The notes beneath the pieces were generated by a model, which worked only from the letters and a program-made list of their open reading frames with translations, was not told where the DNA came from and did no database searches. Positions 1-10,265 of a stretch of 64,000 nt of DNA are shown here, piece by piece; positions within the stretch are counted from its first letter, which is position 1, and every line of letters starts with the position of its first letter. Source of the DNA: Endocarpon pusillum Z07020 (lineage: Eukaryota > Ascomycota > Eurotiomycetes > Verrucariales > Verrucariaceae); assembly GCF_000464535.1 (NCBI RefSeq), contig NW_006916485.1, forward strand, positions 128,099-192,098, written 5' to 3'. The translations under genes and the position numbers were made by a program.

Positions 1-423
1 GAGCTCGACGAAGATGACCAAAGGAGTTGGCACTGGGTCACCTACGACACCTTCTCCGATAAACCAATTGCTTGCACCCGCCTCGTTCCGCCGCCTCACG
101 CTCCACATCCAAACGGCTGCGAGAATCCCGAGGAGAAGCCATATGTGAAGTTGACACGGTTAGCTGTATTACCGGAAGCGAGGGGTAGGGGGTTGGCTAA
201 GGTGTTATGTGAGGAGGCGGTAGGGTGGGCGGCACGGAATCAAGAGGAGATTGGAGGTGGGTGGGATGGGTTAGTGTTGGTGCATGCTCAGGTTGGGGTG
301 GAGAAGGTATGGACACGGTTGGGTTTCAAGACGGATGAGAGGTTGGGGAGGTGGGATGAGGAGGGAATTGCACATTTGGGAATGTGGAGGGAATTGGATT
401 TGACGGCACAAAAAATTGGATGA
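1..423 (+). CDS. GNAT-family N-acetyltransferase, C-terminal part (5' end outside window)
   Basis: The frame is open from the first base to a TGA at 421-423 (140 residues visible), so the true start lies upstream of the window. The segment RLAVLPEARGRGLAKVL is the acetyl-CoA binding motif A of the GNAT fold (pattern R/Q-x-x-G-x-G/A), preceded by the usual beta-strand and followed by a helix, an HAQ strand and a WTRLGF segment typical of the C-terminal half. Substrate cannot be told: the fold is shared by enzymes acetylating amino sugars, polyamines, antibiotics or proteins. An internal ATG/GTG start near 145 would remove the strand before motif A, so I do not use it. No intron is visible in the part shown. 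Confidence 0.75.
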   Translation, partial: ELDEDDQRSWHWVTYDTFSDKPIACTRLVPPPHAPHPNGCENPEEKPYVKLTRLAVLPEARGRGLAKVLCEEAVGWAARNQEEIGGGWDGLVLVHAQVGVEKVWTRLGFKTDERLGRWDEEGIAHLGMWRELDLTAQKIG

Positions 424-1993
424 GTTCAGGAGGCTCTAGAATGATGACGACTCGCAAGGACCGCAAAGGGCGGCCGCAGCTGGACTCATTCAGTAAACAT
501 GGTTGACTGCAATGGTCTGCAAACCCTGCCATATGCTCAACCAATGTGCTGCTACTTAGCCGACTGGGTCCCCTATCTGCTAGAAACCTGTCTGTTGCGG
601 CCAAAGACAAGGGGTATCGGCCGGTAAGCCACCCAGGGTGCTTGGAACTGGTGGTGAGAAACGAGATTGCCGGCTGGCGGTGTTGACGATGAAACCTGCG
701 CTTCAGGATACTCCATCACCCGCGCGCAACGCGTTCTCTACAGCCGCCGGAGTGTCTCCAATCTCCCCAACAGCAAGTCCAAGCTTCAACGCCGCTGCCA
801 TCTTTTCCAGCATGGCAACCTTCTTTCGTTTTCAGGACTCGGCGGATACTGGGGACCCCAGATGAGGAAGAAGAAGAAAAAAAAAGTGTAGCTTGACCTG
901 GTACCCTGAGATTTCTCATGTCAGCGATCGCTCTGTCCTGCTCGACCAGGACCCCGGTCTTGACCGAAAGTCTCTTTGGAGAAAAGGGGCCAGGTTGTGT
1001 GGGCGATGGAAGGTGAGCCGTTCCGAATGCGAGCATGCGGGGCCGTGGCTGGAACCTATGTACTAGACTCATGAAACAGAAACCTGGGGCTTGATTCCGG
1101 GGTCGGCTTGGTGGGGAAATTTGGAAGGGAGATGATAAGTGGCATCAGGCGTAGCAGAGACAGCAAAGACGGCGGAATTGGGTAGACGAGGAGGAGTGTC
1201 ATAGAGTTCGAGCAGGGAGGTGGCAGCACAGGGAGGAAGGAATGAATGGCTCAAGGTCGGTGGTTTTCAATTCATCTATATCTGGATAGGTAGTTCCCAA
1301 GCCCACTTAAAAACTCTCTTGAGTGTTTCTCTACAATTAGAGTCATCCCAAGGCGCAACCCATAACCTCACGGGCCCCAAAACGTATGACTAAACCAAAA
1401 CTTGAGTAAGAGAGTTCTGTAAATCCTGCCCTTTGCCCACGACTTGGCTGTAATGGCTTATAGCTCTGGATGCTCATGGAAATAATATTTCCAGTCAGCC
1501 CAGAAGAAGAAGCATCAAAATATATTGATATTTGAGCCTAGCACAGCCCCTTCAACATCTACGCTTTCCGATTGGAAGCAAAATCTTGCACCTCTCGAAC
1601 CGTGGCACTCCGGGGTCACCTTCATTGCGCTCCAGAAGTAGTGAGGGGTCTGTTGAAGCCCCAGAAACGCCGGCTGCTTTCGTCAATGATAAGAAGGAGT
1701 AGAGAGTATAGTGGTTTCGGGGATTATTAGCCGATGATATCATGGCTATAACTCGTTCGCAAGGAGGAGGACCATTGTGCATCCAATTGGTAGGTGATAT
1801 GACTGCGCCACCTTGATTGTGAATGAAGTATGCTGCTCTGCTCTAGAGCATAAATCCAAAAGTATGAGTTGGTCCGAAAAAGCATGGACAAGGCTTATGA
1901 TGGGTTCGAGGAAATGGAGCGCCTGAGGACACAAAGGCTTGCGTATGCAATTTTCGAATATCGCCACTCATATTCTATTTGGTTTGCCGCTTA
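424..1993. other. Gene-poor interval left of the transposon
   Basis: About 1.6 kb without a supportable gene. Short open frames exist on both strands but lack family motifs, credible splice sites or good codon bias. A GC-rich piece near 700-820 read on the minus strand gives a short Ala-rich open segment ending in TGA that could be a decayed exon, but nothing confirms it. The AT-rich part from about 1300 onward shows no coding signal. Confidence 0.5.
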
Positions 1994-1995
1994 TA

Positions 1996-2037
1996 ACGTC
2001 CTATACGGTTGCGTGCAACATACGGTCCCGTGCAACA
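1996..2037 (+). repeat. Left terminal inverted repeat of the pogo-like element
   Basis: 42 bp beginning ACGTCCTATACGGTTGCGTG, matching exactly the reverse complement of 3709-3750. It is preceded by TA at 1994-1995. Confidence 0.92.
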
Positions 2038-2191
2038 AAATTGCTTGGCACAACCCTCGCCGGCGCTGTTACAGCGAATTCAGCTCACTATTGACATTAT
2101 TGAAGCTATACAAGCTTCCTAAATAGGAAATAGAATAGGGATCTATGGTGTAGTTCCTTATTCAAATACATCCTCTTCGATCCATAGCAGA

Positions 2192-2930
2192 TGATAACTT
2201 AACGAATCGCATGGCCTTGCGCCGGCGATGGTTCATTCAAATTTCTGCCCTATCAACTTTCGATGGTAGGATAGTGGCCTACCATGGTCTCAACGGGTAA
2301 CGGGGAATTAGGGTTCTATTCCGGAGAGGGAGCCTGAGAAACGGCTACCACATCCAAGGAAGGCAGCAGGCGCGCAAATTACCCAATCCCAACACGGGGA
2401 GGTAGTGACAATACATACTGATACAGGGCTCTTTCGGGTCTTGTAATTGGAATGAGTACAATCTAAATCCCTTAACGAGGAACAATTGGAGGGCAAGTCT
2501 GGTGCCAGCAGCCGCGGTAATTCCAGCTCCAATAGCGTATATTAAAGTTGTTGCAGTTAAAAAGCTCGTAGTTGAACCTTGGGCCTGGCTGATCTGTCTT
2601 CCTAAACGTTGTACGGATTCGGTCGGGCCTTTCCTTCTGGGGAATCCTATGTCCTTTGTTGGGCGTAGTGGGGAACCAGGACTTTTACCTTGAAAAAATT
2701 AGAGTGTTCAAAGCAGGCCTTTGCTCGAATACATTAGCATGGAATAATGGAATAGGACAGCAGTTCTATTTTGTTGGTTTCTAGGACCGCTGTAATGATT
2801 AATAGGGATAGTCGGGGGCGTCAGTATTCAATTGTCAGAGGTGAAATTCTTGGATTTATTGAATCCTAACTATTCAGAAAGCATTCGCCAAGCATGTTTG
2901 CATTAATCAGGGAACGAAAGTTAGGGGATC
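2192..2930 (+). rRNA. Partial 18S rRNA gene sequence (pseudogene fragment inside transposon)
   Basis: This 0.74-kb stretch reads as the plus strand of eukaryotic small-subunit rRNA, roughly the part around nucleotides 300 to 1000 of a fungal 18S. It contains the universally conserved 530-loop sequence GTGCCAGCAGCCGCGGTAA (2502-2520), followed by the segment leading to V4, and ends at the GAACGAAAGTTAGGGGATC block. No 5' or 3' portion of 18S, ITS or 28S is present. It carries changes at positions that are nearly invariant (for example in the block after GGTGAAATTCTTGGATTTATTGAA, 2839-2862, where the usual GACTAACTACTGCGAAAG is altered), so it is not a functional rRNA gene. Both ends abut transposon sequence. 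The V4 part is unlike the common ascomycete form. Confidence 0.93.
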
Positions 2931-3583
2931 ATAGCCTCGCTGTCATTGCTTCCTCGTACGCATTCGATAACAGATATCCACTCTCTGTTACTGTCTTGAC
3001 GTACAAATGCTTGTTTCTGCTGAATAGGAATAAGAACGTGAGTTCTCTGCATTACCCCCATCATAAAGCCCTTCTCATCCATATTGTAGATATCTTCATC
3101 CCTAATTGAGTGCTCCGTACGAATTCGATGGAATAGAGTAAACCATTGTCTTGCAATTAACTCTTTTGTAGCAGAAACTCGATGACGGTCAATAGGTTGT
3201 GAGAGGGCTAGTCGAAGCTGTGGATTTCGCTGTAATAATCTATCGTGCCAATGATACCCTAGAGTCATTCGAGAACCTTTACGATAGAGAATTTCTAACG
3301 TAAATTGACGAAGATGCTTGAATTGAAGTGGAAGACCCCAATCATTGTATTTGAGGGCATATTTGATCAAAATAGCCTCTTCTGCTGGTGTGAGCAGCTG
3401 TCGCTCTTGAATAGCTTCCTTCGTAGATCTTGTAAGACCTCGTTGACGTCGAGAAATAGAGGAGGCATGAATATTGCAGATAGTGGCTGCTTTTCGCAGG
3501 CTTAATGAAGGATTCTCATGGAGCAATTGAACGGCTGCATCCACACGCTCAGAACTGGATAAATCAGCATATTTGTCAGCCAT
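2921..3583 (-). pseudogene. Truncated pogo-type transposase (DNA-binding part only)
   Basis: The frame runs from ATG at 3583 for about 217 residues to the rDNA junction near 2930 and stops at 2921 inside the rRNA fragment. Residues 8-50 form a psq-type helix-turn-helix (RKAATICNIHASSISRR). Residues 60-135 match the CENP-B/Tc5-type second DNA-binding domain, including the G-x-x-W-x-x-R-x-x-x-R-N-P segment near 109-121. Residues 166-175 (NMDEKGFMMG) hold the first Asp of the DDE catalytic triad. The two remaining acidic residues and the C-terminal catalytic core are absent because 18S sequence replaces them. The upstream in-frame extension to 3784 runs through the inverted repeat and is not part of the protein. 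The fragment could at most bind element ends; it cannot be an active transposase. Confidence 0.85.
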
Positions 3584-3708
3584 TATGAGTACCAATAGAT
3601 AGATAGGATGCTCAGCTTCAATTTGGACCTGTTTCGAAGAGAATTGGTTGTGGTGACGAAATGATGACTGTTTGAAGTTGTATCTCAAATTGCGTTGTAA
3701 AAATTTGG

Positions 3709-3750
3709 TGTTGCACGGGACCGTATGTTGCACGCAACCGTATAGGACGT
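3709..3750 (-). repeat. Right terminal inverted repeat of the pogo-like element
   Basis: 42 bp, exact reverse complement of 1996-2037. It is followed by TA at 3751-3752. Confidence 0.92.
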
Positions 3751-4654
3751 TAACCACAATGACGCACAATTCTGCCCCGATCAAGTTTCTCCCGCTTGGC
3801 CAGCAGCATGTACTGACATACTAAATTGAATGTGTGCTGTGCTCGTTCCGCATCAGCCTTGAGTGGTATTGGGAGATATGCAGTACCACTAGTCGAGTAA
3901 CGACGTACTGCTGAGATATGCTGGAGGTGCTCCCATGTCGTTGATTTGAAAACTTGGTAGTGCGTTAGAAAGGACAGCCTGGCCTAATCGTCGAAGTCGT
4001 TCGGCATTTTGAACACTACAAACGTCTTCATGGTTATGAGCATGCCTCTGAACACGGCGTACAATGAGCTCACTGTCCAGAGCAAGTCAGCTCAGTGCTA
4101 TCGATGTCGTGTGTGATGAACGACAGTGTAGACATGTGCCTGTTTCATCGAATCATCCTTGGTGGCCCGCTTGCTCCTGTCCGGGGCTCAATGGACCATG
4201 GAATGTGTGGTTGATCAATCGGATTTGGCACAGAAGGCGCGATCTGCTGTGAAGGTTGCGGAACATCCTCAGAGGATGGTATTGTCATGGTTTTGGATGG
4301 CGAAAGAGGCTGCGCATTGCTCGAGGTGATAGCACTTTCCGAAACTGGTGGAACATGATTCTTGAATGGTTCTTTCTTGTTGAGCCAAGAGGGCATGTCC
4401 GGATTCGGGATAGGCCGGCCAGATGCTTCCCTGACGGGAAACAATTCCTTGTCACGCTTCTCCACATAGGCGCGAGCAGTGGGAGAGTTGACAAAGTATG
4501 AGGCATTTGGCACTCTGCCGATCTTGCTGGACTCATGGAAACATCTCATGTAGGCCGCTTCACCCTTCTCGTCTTCGTCGTCCTTGACTTCCACCTGCTC
4601 CGGAGGAACGTAGCCTCTTTCTGACCAAGCGGAAGGTATTGGTAGACTACTCAT
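3751..4654 (-). pseudogene. Unrecognised, probably decayed gene beside the transposon
   Basis: On the minus strand an ATG at 4654 opens a 169-codon frame to 4145 whose product is hydrophilic, acidic near residues 23-30 (VKDDEDEKG) and Pro/Ser-rich after residue 95. Below it lie two further long open segments in different frames: 4080-3890, containing NAERLRRLGQAVLSNA, and about 3990-3754, containing LKADAERAQHTFNLVCQYM, which ends at a TAA formed exactly at the transposon target site. No convincing introns join the three pieces, so frameshift decay is the simplest reading, although a divergent spliced gene is possible. I recognise no domain. The repeat-rich setting supports a relic. Confidence 0.35.
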
Positions 4655-5278
4655 AGCAGATTGGGCAGAGGAGCCTGATATAAATGCGAGTATCCCAGCT
4701 AGTAGTAGGAAATTCCTTCCTGCGTTTCAACAGGATGCCAGCTTTGCTTTGGCCATAGAACCCCTCATCATGATTACCGGGCCCGAGGTCTGGTCGCAAG
4801 AGAGATGCTTGAAGATATGTATGTATGATCTTGAGCGGCTGAACTCAGCCTGAGAGAGGATGTGATGAGCGCGCGGGGAAGAAGGTTCCGAAATTCTGCA
4901 AGATGTCTGGGTCACATGGCTTGGCGGATGCGGGCCATCACAATCCCAGCCTGCAAGTCCCCAAAACTTCCAGGGCCAGATCAAACTTTGAACATTATTA
5001 TCATGCTGCCAATATTGCATGGCAGATTAAGCCAGGCCCAGGACAACAGCCTCGTGCCATTCCCGCCGGTTGGCTTCTGACTGAGAACCAATCGGACGCC
5101 ATGGCGTTGCACGGAGACGTAGCCTGTGAAGGCGGTAGAAAGGGTGAACGCTCGAGATCCGCGGCTCATCTCATCCCATAACCAAGGCGAGAAGAGCCCG
5201 AGCCTTATATCTGGTGTATTCGACTTGCATCCTCCTGCCACTTGCGGCAAGTCAAGTCATTTCTGGCTGCCGGCAGTG

Positions 5279-5311
<33 letters not shown>

Positions 5312-6227
5312 GTCAGGAAGGCAGGCAGGTAGGTAGTCAGGGACAGCCTCCACGGACATGAAATGACAGGAGCAGTGCCTCGGTCTGTGTTCCATGAGGT
5401 TTCAGGCATGCTGGAATGCAACATGACGAGCAAGACTCTTCGAAGATCTTGAAGCTCACTGTGAGAGCAGCAGATCCCTTTTCCGAGGCGGAACCGAGGC
5501 GTTGAAGTATATCTCCCTGCACTTGGTATCCACCTCCAAGCATTGTTTGAATCTTCGCCTGAAACGAACGCGAACGAAGGACCCCGGCTAATCAACTGGA
5601 CGTTAGTGATGTCGGCAATTGATGCCATCGAGCTCCTTTAGTCGATCAATCGGGCTAGACAAGGCATTGTATCTCCAAGCATTGCTGATTGGTGGACCAT
5701 CGAACTGCTTATCTTTATGCCCATAATAGTAATACCTAGTTATGCCTTTCCCCTCCAAGTGCGCCCCCAGTATACCCATGGCGTCTATCTCACCTCTCTT
5801 TTCCTTCCCTCCCTTCCGAACCTGCTGTTCCTCTAAAGTATATATACTCCCTATTCTTGACCCTCCTTTCAACGCGCTTATCGTTGAGAGCCGCGTTTCT
5901 TGTCTCAACCAGCAACAACCAGTTACCCAACGATCTCCTGTCGATCTTCGCGCATTTTGCCCCTCAACACTTGGATAGCTTCTGCGAGCCAGAGCTCTGT
6001 TCTGACCTCAGAACTGGTTCGCAACACATTCTACCTTCAGGGCTCTACTGCCTGATTGTCTGCTGTGCAGCACAATTACACCTTTCAGCATTGTCCGTTC
6101 GAGCGAACATCATTCCTCAGTTTGCGACAAGTGTCGCGTGCCTCGTCTTTACATCGTCGCGACCTTTTTCCCGCCTTAGATCTCATACCAAGTTGGCAAC
6201 AATTTGCCAACAATTTATGCATCCGAT
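4655..6227. other. Intergenic region upstream of the FYVE gene, with TCAG tandem repeat
   Basis: No gene could be supported over about 1.5 kb. It holds a (TCAG)n run (5277-5322) grading into GGCAGGCAGGTAGGTAG, an inverted CCAAT motif near 5690, a palindromic TATA-like AGTATATATACT at about 5837-5848, and a C/T-rich stretch after it that fits a 5' leader of the FYVE gene. Confidence 0.5.
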
Positions 6228-7242
6228 ATGGCCTTGAACCACCCTACTCAGACGTACACCCATCCGAACAATCAGCTACCTCTCTTCGGAGCTCATCAGA
6301 TCTCGCCGGCCGATTCTGCTACGAACAGTCCGAATAATGCCTCACCTACTTCTCCTCGATCACACACTCCTCTACAATATCATGTACCTGGTCAAGTCCG
6401 TCAACTGAGACCCATGAAATCGCCCCTTTATGTTCCTGCTGCCCTCCGTCCTACTGAAAGACCCAACAAAAACCCACCCACAACACCCCCGAAGAGCCTG
6501 CACGGCTCGCTGGAGAGTCTAGACGATGGATTCGCAGATGATACCAGAAGTGCGCCGCTAGATCTCGTGGTGGCAAACGATTGGTTTGCCGATGAAGAAC
6601 TTGGGGAAGTCACTGGAGAGCCAACCAGAGAGCACTGGAAGGTAAGCATGATTCCATTTCATATCCTACCATGTTGGAGTCGCACATGCCACTTCCAAGC
6701 ACCGAGAGCATCATAGCTCGGCCTCCCACAGTTGTTCTCCTCTTGACATAACGGAAGCCGGCCAAAACGACATGTGATCGCACTCCCAACCCCTCTAACC
6801 CCCCCAAGCTAACCCTATGGTTCCCCGGAAACAGGCAGACCAACAATCCCCCTCCTGCGACTCCCCCCAATGCCGCTCCAACTTCAACCTCTTCACCCGC
6901 CGCCACCACTGCCGCCACTGCGGCCACATCTTCTGTTCCGACCACAGCGCCTTCATCATCCCGCTAAACCAGGAAGCCCGCTTCCACCCCGACGGCATCC
7001 CCTCCCGCGCCTGCGATACCTGCCATCGGCACTACCAAAAATGGGATACCGCGCGCAGTGTGCGGAGAAGAAACAGCGCCGACGGTACGAGCCAGGATGA
7101 CGGATCCAGCAGGATGGACTTTCCCACCGCTGGCAAATCAGGCCTCGTATCGCAGGGTCGGAGTGCCGGTGGTGGTGGGGGGAACTCTTCCGAGCAGACG
7201 GTGGGCAGCGTGCCCAAGGATTGGGCTTGGAGCACGTTCTGA
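6228..7242 (+). CDS. FYVE zinc-finger protein
   Basis: Two exons, 6228-6641 and 6835-7242, joined at GTAAGC/ACAG in phase 0, give 273 residues. The ATG at 6228 (GATATGGCC) is the first real ATG in frame; the longer open frame begins at TTG. Residues 1-138 are Pro/Ser/Thr-rich with an acidic patch ending in WFADEELGE. The second exon opens with a FYVE finger: paired CxxC motifs (CDSPQC, CRHCGHIFC, CDTC), the core RRHHCR, and the F/W-rich linker. FYVE fingers bind phosphatidylinositol 3-phosphate, so an endosomal or vacuolar membrane role is expected. The C-terminal tail is Gly/Ser-rich and ends WAWSTF. No catalytic or Rab-binding domain is visible. Confidence 0.88.
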
Positions 7243-7862
7243 CATTGTTTTTTTTGCTTTTGGGTTTTTTTGATTGTGATGATTTTTCTCATGCCGCTTT
7301 CTCTGCACCACCACCATTACCACCACCACCGTTCTGGTCTAAGCGGCGTTGGGGCATCCTCGGTGCGCGTTGCATCTTGATGAACAAGGGAAGCCCTGCG
7401 TCCTAATTTTGTCGTTTTACTGATATCTGCCCAGCATGAGCGCGGCCCAGGTTTTGAATTTCCTTCTTGTTCTCATCAACCATCCATCTAGGTTTATTGT
7501 CTTGGGTGTGTTCTTGATTTTCCAAACTCATTCCCCTAGATCGCGTTAGACGGCTCGTATATAGACAGGATAGCGGGCGTTCTAGGTGCATGCATAGATG
7601 ATTTTCACTGTATGTAGCATCTCGGATGGGATTTGTTGCTTGCCATTTCCCGGTAGTGCCGTATTCGGTGGGCATCTGATATAATAATGTCAACAGCATG
7701 GTGCCGAGTTTGCGCCGTGTCGATGACTAGCAATAGTAGTTACACTTAGATCTGTCAACGAGAATTATTCTATCTATACGTCTAGCCTATATGTGAGAAA
7801 CGCCGGCGGAACGTGATAGATATCTACTGAGAGAAATGCGCCAATTTGGTCAATAATTTCCT
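7243..7862. other. Convergent 3' interval
   Basis: About 620 bp between the FYVE gene and the stop of the OSGIN-like gene. A T-rich run (TTTTTTTT, 7247-7270) follows the FYVE stop. No gene or structured element is seen. Confidence 0.5.
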
Positions 7863-9624
7863 CTATCTTGGGGACTCGCCCAGAGAACCCAGATTGTTGG
7901 CATTGATGCAAGGGCGATGATGCCCATCCAATCCGCTCATAATCTTCGTAGCTGGGACAGCAGTAGCATTCTTAGCACCGCTGACAACCCTAGATAGTCT
8001 CGACCCTGCGTCTTCGTGGTCTATTTTCCCAACGCCATTGGCCATCTGCGGTTGCTCTATATTTTCTTCCTTGCCATTGGCCATCTGCGGTTGCTCTACA
8101 TTTTCTTCCTTGCCATGACGGCGCGAGGGCGCCATGATCTTTCCAGCCGCATACGTACAGCTCCCATGCGCGAACCGGATGAGTGAATCGCCTGTCAGGC
8201 TCCCAATAGCAAAGACATCCGGGGCGACTTCTATATCTTCCAAAACTTTGTCCCGTAGCGTCTGGCCGGAGAGCATCTGCTCAGCTGGTTCTGGGTCCGC
8301 GCTGTCTCTGCTTGAGTTGCTGTTGCTGCCGAATACTTCTCGGCGAAGTTCCCGCGACAGGTAACGGAGCGATCCGCGTCTGCCGACGACATACTCGAGG
8401 CGGCTGATGCGGTGTTGTAGCGTTGGACCGCCATCGGCTGCTTGTAGCGTAATGAGGGCTGTTTCTCCCTCAACTTTGACGTCTGTGATGGTCGTGTTGG
8501 GGAAGCCTTCGTATTTTGATGACCAGTCGCGGGATGAGTCGAATGCGCTGGTTGAGGCGCGCTGGACCTTTGGTCTTGATGATTCCAGTCCTAGGGGGTT
8601 GGAAGTGATCTTTGCGGCTTGCTTCATGCGGCGGTATAAACCAGCATACTCTGGGTATGCTTGCTGGTGGCAGGCTCTTAGAGGAGAGGGAGATGTTGAA
8701 GGAGCCCATCTGTAGATGTGGATTATCTTTTGGCCTGGAGGAGATGAAGAGATGACGTCCGCTGCACTGAATCCAGATCCAACGACGAGTAGAGGTATGT
8801 CTGGAGAGCTGGGCTGAGCCGATGGGCCTGGAAGACGGAGAAGTGGCTGCAGCAAGGGTGGGGCAGGTATCAGTTCGGAGAAGACACCAGAGGCAAGAAC
8901 AAGATGCTTGCAACTTATGTCATGAGACTTGATGTGAAATCCGTCTGCTGTTCTTGTGATTCCAGAAACAGTCTCACCGCAGTAAACGGCGTCATCGATC
9001 CGTACTTGGTGAGGATAATGACGGAAATAGTCGGTTACTTGTCGCCGGCTTGGTCTGGTATATGGGGGCAACTCTTTGCCAGTGGTCCGGCGATAGTGCT
9101 CAGCAAACGGGTAGCCGGGGAGTGATAGCATTCCAGCATAGCTTAATGTTCCGATATCCCAGCTTGCCTGTACAGGGTTGTCGACCCATTGCCCACCAGG
9201 TGAGGTAGTGTTGCCAATCACTATGTGGGGTGCGGCTTGTTCGGGCTGATATTCCCAGACAATGTTGGTCGCCTCCTCAAGGTCGCAGGTGTCTCCATTA
9301 GGTCGGATAAGGGTATCCAATAGGACATTGACGGGAAGCGCCTGCGTCGAGTACGAAAATGGAGATGCTTCAAAGTGCTGAGTTAGACGCCTGATGTCCA
9401 AGTGTAGGAGGTCGCTAGATTCGACGAGCTTCTTGTGTAAAAGAGTATCCGGGTGTGGTGGAGACGGGATGTAATGAGGGATATTTCCATGCAGTATGTA
9501 CGACAAGATCAATGCGGCCGGTCCGTTTCCTGTCGACAGTGATGTTAGCCTGGAGGCAAGACAGGAGAGAGGTGTTGGGACCAATAATGACAGTTCCCGT
9601 CGAGATAGGCAGAGATCTTGCCAT
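7863..9624 (-). CDS. OSGIN-like FAD/NAD(P)-dependent oxidoreductase
   Basis: Exon 1 is 9624-9582 and exon 2 is 9529-7863; the 52-nt intron (GTCCCA...GACAG, branch GCTAAC) interrupts the first dinucleotide motif and its removal creates VIIGNGPAALILSYIL, the FAD-binding GxGPxA signature, at residues 12-27. A second Rossmann motif, VVGSGFSAADV, lies near residue 265. The organisation and the WDIGTLSYAGML segment resemble the fungal relatives of OSGIN1/2 (oxidative stress induced growth inhibitor) flavoproteins. The predicted product is 569 residues; substrate unknown. Near the C-terminus a 39-bp unit is duplicated, giving two GKEEN(V/I)EQPQMAN copies. It shares a 641-bp promoter with the fatty-alcohol oxidase gene. 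Confidence 0.85.
8037..8114 (-). repeat. Two-copy 39-bp tandem repeat inside the OSGIN-like gene
   Basis: Positions 8037-8075 and 8076-8114 are near-identical in-frame units differing at one base (TATA versus TACA). Each encodes 13 residues in a low-complexity C-terminal tail. Confidence 0.9.
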
Positions 9625-10265
9625 AGATAGGCTTATCCGTTGCCAGCAGACACTTCTCGGCGCGCATGCGGATGCGCTGGACCAAGAAGGCAGATGCGCA
9701 TCCTTACTACATAGTAACGTTAGAGAGTTACAGAGAAGTCCATGGCGGGATCGCCCGGATGGTTTAGCTACGTAGAGTAGTAAGACGATGGCATTGATAG
9801 CCCCCACCACCGCCGCGGCTTTTAGCTTTGGATCCGGCACATACCGCCCACTGCAATGCAGATCATGGATAAGGATAAGCACCCACTTCTTGGCGCACTG
9901 TCGTTGAAGAGGAACATACGGAGTACATCTACCACTCCACCAAAAGGACAGCGCTTTCAGGTTGCGAACCTAATTAGTAGATGTACTTCTCATAGCAGAC
10001 TGTTGGGTTACTAGTCGCCTGGCATCAAAAGATCGAAAATCGTGAAAGGCTAAGTTACATACGTAGTAATCCTCTGGTAGAGGAGGGACACATCACCACA
10101 AGGACAGCGCTTGTGGGGTCCGACCCGCACTTAACTGATCTATCCTTACTGACTCTGATAGAAAAGTTTGTGACTCGTCTAGTCGCATTGGCATTGCTCA
10201 ATCACTGGCACGGGGAATTGGTTAGTCCTTCGACTAGCAGACTCACCTGGAAAGCCGCTCTCTCA
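9625..10265. promoter_or_regulatory. Divergent promoter between OSGIN-like and fatty-alcohol oxidase genes
   Basis: 641 bp separate the two start codons. It holds the recurrent palindromic-type motif ACGTAGTA (10061-10069), GCTACGTAG (9768-9776) and two copies of AAGGACAGCGCTT (9944-9956 and 10099-10111). No TATA box is clear. Function as a shared promoter is inferred from gene orientation. Confidence 0.45.

Larger units (their letters stand above)
1996..3750. mobile_element. Pogo/Fot1-like Tc1-mariner DNA transposon carrying 18S rRNA sequence
   Basis: A 1755-bp unit is bounded by 42-bp perfect inverted repeats (1996-2037 and 3709-3750), each flanked by the dinucleotide TA (1994-1995 and 3751-3752), which is the target duplication of the Tc1/mariner/pogo superfamily. 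The right half encodes, on the minus strand, the N-terminal part of a pogo-type transposase. The transposase reading frame ends abruptly at about 2930, where 18S rRNA gene sequence begins and runs to about 2192. Between 2038 and 2191 lies about 150 bp of AT-rich sequence, presumably the original 3' end of the element. The element therefore looks like a non-autonomous derivative in which the catalytic part has been replaced by rDNA. Seen: TIRs, TA, transposase fragment, rRNA. Inferred: mechanism and loss of autonomy. Confidence 0.88.

Noticed and set aside
716..1072. Minus-strand frame of 118 codons
   Set aside because: Ser/Arg-rich with no motif, no splice context and no recognisable relative.
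2192..2930. Functional rDNA locus
   Set aside because: Only an internal 18S portion is present, both ends join transposon sequence, and invariant positions are changed.
5277..5340. Candidate CRISPR-like short repeats
   Set aside because: Contiguous tetranucleotide repeats with no spacers in a eukaryotic genome.
10113..10265. Upstream extension of the fatty alcohol oxidase
   Set aside because: It begins at GTG and contains no ATG; the first ATG at 10266 gives the usual family length.
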